Assembly (NCBI GenBank): GCA_020056645.1
Contig: JAGVHJ010000369.1
Location: forward strand, 1 to 8,310
Source of the DNA: Desulfobacterales bacterium
GTDB taxonomy: Bacteria > Desulfobacterota > Desulfobacteria > Desulfobacterales > JAHIVH01
DNA length: 8,310 nucleotides
Direction of reading: 5' to 3'
Shown: one piece after another, positions 1-6,531 of the stretch
How the letters are laid out: the number at the start of each line of letters is the position of its first letter
How positions within the stretch are numbered: position 1 is the stretch's first letter
The notes under the pieces: generated by a model
What the model saw: only the letters and a program-made list of their open reading frames with translations
What the model was told of the DNA's origin: nothing
Database searches by the model: none
Position numbers and translations under genes: made by a program

Positions 1-1854
1 AGAGGAAAGGCGGTCATTGTAATCACCCATGATGATTCCTATTTTCGTCTGGCGGACCAGGTGATTCGGATGGAATCCGGGCGAATCATCGAAGCGTATC
101 GTCCGGGCATGAGAGGCGCTTCTGAATCCTCCATGGTGCAAACCGAATCCGGCCAGACAGGTGACACACTCCTCATCCAGGAAGAAAGCCTCCGGAGAAC
201 ATTTCACCGCTCCCGTGGAAAACGGAAAATTCAACAGCCGCCTCTTACATCGCCTGGATTTGTCGAACAGATTAAGCGGCTGACAAAGAGCCACGGATCT
301 TTGATAAAGCGACTCCTCTTCTTGATGGGGCTCACCTCCTTTTCCCTTGTATTTCTTTTTGTCACCCTTTTGTCAGGAGCCAACCCTTCGATTGATCGTT
401 CAAGGGACATCCTTTTCTTCCAGTTTATCATTCTTGCCGTGCTCTTTGTCACCAGTTTTCGCCGGATGAACCGGTACTTCTACGACTCCGTTGAAAACCG
501 GATAGCGGAATTTCGCAAAAATGTGTTGGAAAGAGTAAGAAAAACCACCCTTCAGATCTTGGAGCGGATCGGTCCCGCAGGGATTTACACCAAGCTCAGT
601 TCAGATATAAAAGCGATCGCCGACACCTCTTTCGCTGTTCTCATGAGCCTTTTGGGGGTGATTCGGGCCCTCTTCACGTTCGCCTATATAGCGTTTCTTT
701 CCTTGCATGGATTTTTGATTATCATCTGTCTGGTATTGATTGGAGCCGGTTTTTACGCCTACAACCATACCATCATCTTAAAATTATTCGAACAGATGCG
801 GGCTCAGGAACGGCGGCTTTTTATGTCTCTGAACGATCTTCTGGACGGTTTCAAGGAGTTGCGGCTCGATAATAGAAAAAGCGACCGGTTTTATGAGGAT
901 AATTTGAAACAGACCACGGGGCTCTTAAGTGAAATCAAACTCTCCTTCGCCGGGTATTACGGCAACAACTATACCCTTGCCTATGCCCTATGGGAGGCGG
1001 TTTTATTGTCATTCACATTTCTCCTCCCAATCATGACTCCTTCCGCCTCATCGGTCCTTCCTTTCCTAGTCGCCATGGTGGTGACCATCCCCTTGAACCA
1101 GATCATCGACCGTTACTCCCAGTTCCATACCGCCTACCTCTCATTTCAGCAGCTCATGCTGTTCGAAGAGACCGTCAAGCGTCTCTCTCCTGCATTTGAG
1201 ATGGAGGGGGACGCTTCCGGACCGGACCATTATGAGATCCTTGAATATAAAAATATCGCGTTCCAATACCAGAGCACCGACGGGCATCCCTTTCTTATTG
1301 GCCCATTGGACATCTCCTTCAAGCCCGGTGAGATTCTTTTCATCACCGGTGGAAATGGAAGCGGCAAATCGACCCTTCTCAAACTGATAACGGGCCTCTA
1401 TCCACTGAACAGCGGGCAGGTTTTTTTGAATGGGATGGAAACGGAGATCGGCGCGTTTCAGGACCGGATTGGCGCGATTTTTTCTGATTTTCATCTTTTT
1501 GACAAGCTCTACGGCGCTTCCGATATCGATGAAAAGAGGGTCGCGTCCCTCCTTAACCGCTTCAAGCTTGATAAATCAGTCACCTATCGAGAGGGGAAGT
1601 TCAGCACCCTTGATCTCTCCACAGGCCAGAAAAAGCGGCTGGCCCTGGTCATTACACTTCTCGAGGATAAACCCATCTATATTTTCGATGAGTGGGCCGC
1701 GGATCAGGATCCCTATTTTAAGGCCTATTTTTATTCGACCTTGCTGCCTGAATTCAAATCCCAGGGGAAAATTGTGATTGTGGTCACCCATGACGATCGA
1801 TATTTTGATACCGCCGACCGGGTCATCCAGATGAAGTACGGTCAGATGGTTTGA
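1..1854 (+). CDS. Tandem (full-length) PvdE/SyrD-type cyclic-peptide export ABC transporter, 5'-truncated
   Basis: Inner-membrane ATP-driven exporter of the cyclic peptide/siderophore family (PvdE, SyrD), missing its 5' end. Residues count from base 1. Residues 1-30 are the end of a first nucleotide-binding domain, with H-loop THDD (His10). A polar linker runs to about residue 95. A complete second half follows: six likely membrane segments near 103-125, 137-153, 211-232, 236-254, 328-345 and 351-368, then an ATPase domain with Walker A GGNGSGKS (450-457), FSDFHLF Q-loop region, signature LSTGQ (539-543), Walker B IYIFDEW (Asp563, Glu564) and H-loop VTHDD (His597). The DEWAADQDP stretch and FSDFHLF are family hallmarks. 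The frame is open from base 1, so the GTG at 61 is a valine inside the first ATPase domain. The two ATPase ends match at 17 of 30 positions. Family members are usually half-transporters of ~550 residues, so a fused pair is unusual. The substrate is unknown. The gene converges on the minus-strand cluster with a 15-base gap. Confidence 0.9.
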   Translation, partial: RGKAVIVITHDDSYFRLADQVIRMESGRIIEAYRPGMRGASESSMVQTESGQTGDTLLIQEESLRRTFHRSRGKRKIQQPPLTSPGFVEQIKRLTKSHGSLIKRLLFLMGLTSFSLVFLFVTLLSGANPSIDRSRDILFFQFIILAVLFVTSFRRMNRYFYDSVENRIAEFRKNVLERVRKTTLQILERIGPAGIYTKLSSDIKAIADTSFAVLMSLLGVIRALFTFAYIAFLSLHGFLIIICLVLIGAGFYAYNHTIILKLFEQMRAQERRLFMSLNDLLDGFKELRLDNRKSDRFYEDNLKQTTGLLSEIKLSFAGYYGNNYTLAYALWEAVLLSFTFLLPIMTPSASSVLPFLVAMVVTIPLNQIIDRYSQFHTAYLSFQQLMLFEETVKRLSPAFEMEGDASGPDHYEILEYKNIAFQYQSTDGHPFLIGPLDISFKPGEILFITGGNGSGKSTLLKLITGLYPLNSGQVFLNGMETEIGAFQDRIGAIFSDFHLFDKLYGASDIDEKRVASLLNRFKLDKSVTYREGKFSTLDLSTGQKKRLALVITLLEDKPIYIFDEWAADQDPYFKAYFYSTLLPEFKSQGKIVIVVTHDDRYFDTADRVIQMKYGQMV

Positions 1855-1869
1855 TCGTTCCGCTTTTAA

Positions 1870-2049
1870 TTATGCGGGTTTGCTAGCGCCCGGCTTCCTG
1901 CTGTCCGAGGCCAGTAACAAGAGGGTTCCCAGAATAGGCGACAGAAGGAGCGATCCGAAAAAGTAGCCCCAGAATCCGAATTTCCTGTTTTTTCCGAGCA
2001 GGCCGATGATCACGCTTAATGAAACATAAATAATGAAAACAATAGGCAT
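1870..2049 (-). CDS. Small two-segment membrane protein, 59 residues, function unknown
   Basis: A 59-residue hydrophobic protein with two predicted membrane helices, about residues 2-19 and 26-49. They are joined by a basic turn (KNRK, 20-23), and the C-terminal tail is also basic (RKPGASK). By the positive-inside rule both the turn and the tail could be cytoplasmic only if the second segment is re-entrant, so the topology is uncertain. The GFWGYFF and LLLSPILG stretches resemble anonymous short membrane proteins common in bacteria; I cannot assign a function. The start at 2049 is preferred over an upstream ATG at 2151 because a GGAGGA sequence lies 11 bases before it and because the longer reading would overlap the preceding gene by about 97 bases. 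It begins 5 bases after the upstream channel-like gene stops, so the two are probably translationally coupled. It could be an accessory subunit (inference). Confidence 0.7.
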   Translation of the reverse strand: MPIVFIIYVSLSVIIGLLGKNRKFGFWGYFFGSLLLSPILGTLLLLASDSRKPGASKPA

Positions 2050-2054
2050 TTTGG

Positions 2055-4277
2055 TTACATTCCTCCATATATGAGATAAAAAACAACGCATCCTGCAACC
2101 GTGCAGATGGGGTAGAAAAACTTTAGAGCACCCATGACCTTCACAGTCCATGCGGATTTGCCTCCCCCTATAACGATTCCTTCAAAGAATAACAAAACAA
2201 GATAAAGGGTCAGAATTCCATATTCAAGAGTCATTAATGCGTTCCATGGGAATCGATACAATAAGAAACCATGATAGAGACCATTCACAATGAAGAGGAG
2301 GATCGGCATGGTCGCAGATGAGGGGTTCGTTTCATCCGGATATTTTAATATCAGCAGATACAGCCCCAATAATATGATGATAATAGGGAGAAACGCCCCT
2401 GCGATCGAGTAATATTTCCGGGTCAAATCGATTTCCACATTGAACCGTGAATGGTTGATTTTAAAGTTGGATTCTGCGAAGCGGTAAAGCCCCAGATGGG
2501 AGTGTTTCGTTGCAAAATCCTCATAACAGCTTTGGGCGGTGATTCGCCATCCATCTGCGGAGCCGGGCAGCGATTTATCCTTGACCAGCCGATTGTCTGG
2601 TCGGGCGATCTTTAACTCATCGGGAAGATAACGCACCGTGTTGGTGATGGTTTCTTTATTCATCAGCCGGATCGCCACGATGCGGCGATCAAAGGGAAAC
2701 CGGCTGAAATCCGATGGCATTCTGAATCGACCCCGAATCTGATATGTGTGAGAGGTCATCTCTGGCCCCACCTCTTCCATGATGGGTTTACCTGGAGAAA
2801 TATCTTCAATGGCGTCAGCGAAATAGAATTTCCCGGCATCGAATTCGAGTCCAGTGATATGGCGGAGGCTTAGATGAAATTGCAGGGAGCATGTTTCATT
2901 CTTAAAGTCGATCTCTTCAACCGATATATCATCGATCCATGTGTAGATGATGGAGATATTGCGCATCACTCTACCGTCCATATTGATGGCGGAACCCTTC
3001 ATAATGCCTTCAAACAAATCGCCTGTGTCGGTTTTTTCATCAAGAATCGTCTGGTACTGGAGGGGCGCTGAGATCAGTCTGGATTCGAAATAGCGGGCCA
3101 TGGCATAGGGGCGGATCACATCCCTGTCAGAATTGAAATAGAGATCTTCGACCAAGCCTTCCAGGGCTTCGCGTGAACTGAAAAAGCCGTCCAATGCATC
3201 CCGAACCCTGCGCCGGTTCTCTTTGATATGGGTCATCCGTTCAATTACTGTTTTTTCAATTGCTTCGATGGCCATATCCAGAGCGTCGTAATAACAGGCC
3301 GCCTCCCAAACCGGGGGTTCACCATACGCTCGGATAAACTTCTTTTCGAACAGGTGGCCTTCGTCATTGGCGATGGCGCTCATGTATGGTGTTGCGCAAT
3401 AGAGATTATTGAGATAGAAGCCAATCCCTTTCTTCGGATCGGCAACCTTTTCCAGCAACGTGATAAAATTTTCCGTTGCGAATTCTTCCGGTCCGAAGAT
3501 CGTGATTTTTTTTCCGCTGTTTTTCAAAAGCGTCAGGGCCTTTGCGCCCTGAGAGGCGCTGGCCGCGATAAAAACGATACTCTCCGGGGTCACCCTGGAT
3601 ATCATTGAGTTAGCAGCCTCCTCACCATCCAGATCGCTGATATTCAGTTGATTATTGATAACAAGGCCCCTTCTATTGATCGTCGCAATAAAGTGTAGCA
3701 TGAGGGTCTGGCTGTATGCCTCATCCTCATACAAAAGGGTGATTGCGCTGTCGGAAAAATTTTTTGCCAAATAATGGGCGATAAGCATCGCCTCAACCCG
3801 GGCATTGGGTATAATCCTGAAATACCATCGATTGTTCGATGTGACTGCCTCGGCGCTTGCCGATGCCGTTATGGCGGGCATTTCGTTTTTTTTATAGATT
3901 TTTCCAGCGGAAACCGATTCGATGTTGCTGTGGTGTCCTAAAACCACAAGGCATTCGCTTTCATTGATAATTTCAAGGGCGGTTTCTTCAGCGTTCTCTG
4001 CGGACTGAATGTCGTTATAATAGTGGAGTTCAACCGGCCGGCCCTTGACCCGGTGGTGAATTCCATTCAGGTAAAGTTCGACCGCATTCCGGATCTGTTG
4101 TCCGGTTTTTGATTCCAGGGGCGCAACCAGAGCGATATGGATTTTATCTTTCTTAAAGAAAAAATCGGAGAGAGAGGAAAAAAAGTGGCCATAGGCGTGT
4201 AAAAAGATCAGGCCCGAAAGGAGCGGGACGCAGATGATGATTCCTATGTAGATGTATCTGACGAATGGATGCCGCAT
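2055..4277 (-). CDS. Type I periplasmic binding domain fused to pentameric ligand-gated ion channel-like module (copy 2)
   Basis: A 740-residue inner-membrane protein that is probably a ligand sensor with a channel-like C terminus. It has an N-terminal membrane anchor (about 8-28) without a clear lipobox. A LivJ-like type I binding domain (about 46-405) follows, with VVLGHHS near 111-117, PAITASA (134-140), WYFRIIP (151-157) and CYYDAL (328-333). A beta-rich domain (about 440-620) matches the extracellular domain of pentameric ligand-gated channels: the IIYTWIDDIS strand, LRHI, FRMPSDFSRFPFD ending at Asp530 (a Pro-loop without flanking cysteines), LPD (551-553) and GWR plus five residues plus CYE (576-586). 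The pre-M1 strand FNVEIDLTRKYY (612-623) leads to four hydrophobic segments near 624-645, 653-674, 680-703 and 717-736, with the usual M1 proline at 631. It is a clear but diverged paralogue of the gene just upstream. Only a weak AAGAG precedes the start, 8 bases away. The channel assignment rests on motifs, and conduction is unproven. Confidence 0.82.
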   Translation of the reverse strand: MRHPFVRYIYIGIIICVPLLSGLIFLHAYGHFFSSLSDFFFKKDKIHIALVAPLESKTGQQIRNAVELYLNGIHHRVKGRPVELHYYNDIQSAENAEETALEIINESECLVVLGHHSNIESVSAGKIYKKNEMPAITASASAEAVTSNNRWYFRIIPNARVEAMLIAHYLAKNFSDSAITLLYEDEAYSQTLMLHFIATINRRGLVINNQLNISDLDGEEAANSMISRVTPESIVFIAASASQGAKALTLLKNSGKKITIFGPEEFATENFITLLEKVADPKKGIGFYLNNLYCATPYMSAIANDEGHLFEKKFIRAYGEPPVWEAACYYDALDMAIEAIEKTVIERMTHIKENRRRVRDALDGFFSSREALEGLVEDLYFNSDRDVIRPYAMARYFESRLISAPLQYQTILDEKTDTGDLFEGIMKGSAINMDGRVMRNISIIYTWIDDISVEEIDFKNETCSLQFHLSLRHITGLEFDAGKFYFADAIEDISPGKPIMEEVGPEMTSHTYQIRGRFRMPSDFSRFPFDRRIVAIRLMNKETITNTVRYLPDELKIARPDNRLVKDKSLPGSADGWRITAQSCYEDFATKHSHLGLYRFAESNFKINHSRFNVEIDLTRKYYSIAGAFLPIIIILLGLYLLILKYPDETNPSSATMPILLFIVNGLYHGFLLYRFPWNALMTLEYGILTLYLVLLFFEGIVIGGGKSAWTVKVMGALKFFYPICTVAGCVVFYLIYGGM
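2061..2066 (-). promoter_or_regulatory. Ribosome binding site of the 59-residue membrane protein
   Basis: On the minus strand this reads GGAGGA, 11 bases before the ATG at 2049. It overlaps the last codons (Gly-Gly-Met) of the preceding channel-like gene. This fixes the short start and suggests coupled translation. Confidence 0.6.
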
Positions 4278-4286
4278 GCTTCATGC
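4274..4286 (-). promoter_or_regulatory. Short hairpin overlapping the start codon of the second channel-like gene
   Basis: On the minus strand GCATG-AAG-CATGC forms a perfect 5-bp stem with a 3-base loop. Its 3' arm contains the ATG at 4277. The 5' arm contains an out-of-frame ATG at 4284. A weak AAGAG (4286-4290) partly overlaps the stem. It sits between the upstream stop (4304) and this start, so it could make initiation depend on ribosomes arriving from the upstream gene. The stem is short and may be chance. Confidence 0.3.
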
Positions 4287-4303
4287 TCTTAAAGTCTATG
4301 GTT

Positions 4304-6490
4304 TTAAACCAGAAAGAGGGCGATCCCTCCTATAAAAAGGAGAAGGGGGAACCCGATTCTCCCCGCCTGCCGGAGAACTCTAATTTTTGCCAGGTTTACG
4401 CCCTCTTTTTCCATAAAGAGAGCGACGAGGGTAATCGTGGCGCTTAAGAACGCCAGACCATATAGCATATAAAAAATGTATCTCATATGCATCGCCGCTC
4501 CCGGAAAATGGGTATGCACCAAGAGATGATACATGGCGATGATTAAGGTGACGCCGGTATAGAGAATCCCAAGAGGGCCCCGCCCCTTTCCGGAAATAAA
4601 ATGGGAGAGATACAAGAGCCCGCAAAGAAGGATAAGGGGCGTCAGAAAACGGGCTGCAAGGCCAGGAGCCTGATCTCGTTTTAATAAAACACGAACCACA
4701 TATTCGGAGAAGGGGGCTGATATTTTTTCTGAAAGAAAAATGGTTTTTATGGTTTCAAAGCACTTGAGTCCAGCCCCTCTCCACCCGAAGAGAGAGGGCA
4801 TCCACTCCTTGTGAGTCGTTTCCCCAAAGGGCGACTGAAGAATATCGGGCAAGAAAATCATTTGTTGTCTGGACCGGTTTTGATCGTAAAACCGCACGGT
4901 CAGCGATGCTGTGTCAAAAGGGTAGCGGCTGAGATCAAAGGTTTCTTTAAAATCGGACCGGATGTGAAAGGTGGATAGGTTGCCCGGTTCTGTCCAATCC
5001 TCAATGATGGGATCTCCCAATTGAATGGGGCTAACGGCATCCGGAAAAATCAGGGCCTGCTTGTCAAAGGCCTCTTGAAACCGGAACCACAGGTAAAAAT
5101 CGAGGGTATTGGTTTTTCGTTCAAAATTCACGTTTTCTATCTCGTTGAGATCGAACCCCACATAGACAATCCGGGTCTCGGTGTGGGGTCGGTTATCGAT
5201 GATTCGCTCATCTTCCAAACCCACGCCCTTAACCTTTTTCCTTTCGGAAGGGGCTACCTCGCCACTCACTGTATATTGGGTGAAATAAGGGGTGAGTTTC
5301 TGGTATTTGTAATATCCCAGATAGTAAGGCCGTTTGATGGTGCGATTCTGGTCGAAAAAGAGTTTGCCGGTAACGCCGTCAATGGCCAGATCGGCGCTGG
5401 TATGGTCCGCCAGCCGGTCCCTCAGCGTTCTTCGGATCTTCTGAACGCCAAGCGCCTCCTCGATGTCGCTCTTTTCAATGGCGTTCACAGCCATTAGCAT
5501 GGCGTCGTAGTAACAACAGGCCACCCAGGAGGGTTTTTTCCCATAACGCTCCTCATAATCATTGACAAAATGATGGGTGGTTTTCCCACCCATTTCAGAT
5601 AAAAATGGGGAGATCGCGTAAATCCCATCCGTGAAATAGCCGCATTTCCGCCGTTCGCTGGGATAGCGGTTGAAATGGGTGATAAAGGAGCTGCTGCAAA
5701 AGGTGTCCGGTCCGATGACGGTATAATCGGTTCCCGGATATTTAACGGATGAAAGGATTTGAACCGCCTCGGGGGCCTGCGTCGCGAAGTAAAGAACACC
5801 GGGATCTTTTAGGGTCCGCAATTCGGCGATAATGCTGTTGATCTGCCGTTGCCCCTCCTTGGATTCTTTGTCGAAACTCCACTGACTGGGAATTTCGATG
5901 GCGAGTTCCCCGGCGGCCGCTTTGAAACTCCGGAAGATGGAGGCGCCGTAGTCGCCTTTGTCATAGATAATACTGACCCGGTTTTTTTTTAGGATGTGGC
6001 TAATATAGTTCGCTGTATACCGGGCGATGGATGTGTTATCCGGAATGGTTCTGAAGTACCAGTCGTTCGTGGCCGTCAGCGTATCGCTGGCGGCAGAGGC
6101 GGTGATTGCAGGAATGCCGCTTCTGCGATACATGGCTCCGGCCACTTCGGCGCTCATGCTGTAAAAATGACCTATGACAAAGAGAATCCGGTCGTCGCCG
6201 GTGATTTGGGAAGCGATTTTTAACGCGGTTCTACGGTCGTTCTGGTCGTTGAAGTAGAGGAGTTCAATTCGTTTTCCCTTCAGTTTTCCTTCCTTTTTTA
6301 CACGATCGAGGCAGAGCTTCGCGCTCTCCTGCATGGAAATTCCGTTTTCCCGGTCCTCTCCGGCCATGGGGCCTACAATGGCGATGTAGTAGGGCTCGGT
6401 CTGCACCGGGAACCTCTGTATGATCAATGCAAGGATGAGAATGACGCCGCCTACCCCTATCGATGCGATCATCCCCTTCTTCAAAGTCAT
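4304..6490 (-). CDS. Type I periplasmic binding domain fused to pentameric ligand-gated ion channel-like module (copy 1)
   Basis: A 728-residue predicted inner-membrane receptor/channel. An N-terminal anchor (about 7-25) precedes a LivJ-like type I binding domain (about 34-405) containing FVIGHFYS (104-111), PAITASA (127-133), WYFRTIP (144-150), a D-YG element (Asp180, Tyr181, Gly182) and CYYDAM (326-331). Residues 438-605 carry pentameric ligand-gated channel ectodomain signatures: VYVGFDLNEI, LDFYLWFRF (463-471), FDLSRYPFD (518-526, the Pro-loop replacing the animal Cys-loop), LPD (547-549), and GWR plus five residues plus CFE (569-579). Pre-M1 YVVRVLLKRD (597-606) enters four hydrophobic segments near 611-631, 640-660, 669-693 and 708-728, with M1 proline 618. 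The ATG at 6490 follows AAGGAG by 11 bases. The fused binding domain makes it about twice the length of GLIC/ELIC-type channels (~310-320 residues). The paralogue follows after 26 bases. A non-conducting receptor remains possible because the M2 segment is far from canonical. Confidence 0.85.
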   Translation of the reverse strand: MTLKKGMIASIGVGGVILILALIIQRFPVQTEPYYIAIVGPMAGEDRENGISMQESAKLCLDRVKKEGKLKGKRIELLYFNDQNDRRTALKIASQITGDDRILFVIGHFYSMSAEVAGAMYRRSGIPAITASAASDTLTATNDWYFRTIPDNTSIARYTANYISHILKKNRVSIIYDKGDYGASIFRSFKAAAGELAIEIPSQWSFDKESKEGQRQINSIIAELRTLKDPGVLYFATQAPEAVQILSSVKYPGTDYTVIGPDTFCSSSFITHFNRYPSERRKCGYFTDGIYAISPFLSEMGGKTTHHFVNDYEERYGKKPSWVACCYYDAMLMAVNAIEKSDIEEALGVQKIRRTLRDRLADHTSADLAIDGVTGKLFFDQNRTIKRPYYLGYYKYQKLTPYFTQYTVSGEVAPSERKKVKGVGLEDERIIDNRPHTETRIVYVGFDLNEIENVNFERKTNTLDFYLWFRFQEAFDKQALIFPDAVSPIQLGDPIIEDWTEPGNLSTFHIRSDFKETFDLSRYPFDTASLTVRFYDQNRSRQQMIFLPDILQSPFGETTHKEWMPSLFGWRGAGLKCFETIKTIFLSEKISAPFSEYVVRVLLKRDQAPGLAARFLTPLILLCGLLYLSHFISGKGRGPLGILYTGVTLIIAMYHLLVHTHFPGAAMHMRYIFYMLYGLAFLSATITLVALFMEKEGVNLAKIRVLRQAGRIGFPLLLFIGGIALFLV

Positions 6491-6501
6491 TTTTTTAAAA
6501 G

Positions 6502-6507
6502 CTCCTT
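6502..6507 (-). promoter_or_regulatory. Ribosome binding site of the first channel-like gene
   Basis: On the minus strand this reads AAGGAG, 11 bases before the ATG at 6490 and inside the 41-base gap after the binding-protein fusion gene. It is the best Shine-Dalgarno match in the gap and supports the chosen start. Confidence 0.6.
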
Positions 6508-6531
6508 CACCATGAACGTAAAATCGAAAGA

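Noticed and set aside
61..63. GTG as the start of the ABC transporter gene
   Set aside because: The frame is open upstream to base 1 and those codons encode the H-loop end of an ATPase domain, so this is an internal valine.
1860..1877. CCGC...GCGG inverted repeat as a terminator between the convergent genes
   Set aside because: The stem is only 4 bp with a 10-base loop and no T-run follows on either strand at the right distance.
1870..2151. 93-residue reading of the small membrane gene starting at 2151
   Set aside because: It would overlap the preceding gene by about 97 bases, and its extra N-terminal part is Cys/His-rich and looks like out-of-frame translation. The 2049 start has a good ribosome binding site.
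3228..3608. 126-codon plus-strand open frame
   Set aside because: It lies wholly inside the type I binding-domain part of a minus-strand gene with strong family motifs, and it has no recognisable features of its own.
5021..5497. 158-codon plus-strand open frame
   Set aside because: It is antisense to the first channel-like gene across well-conserved ectodomain motifs, so it is a shadow.
4304..6490. Plain branched-chain amino acid ABC-importer binding protein
   Set aside because: The binding domain fills only about the first 405 residues. The rest has channel-type ectodomain motifs and four membrane segments, and no importer subunits are nearby.
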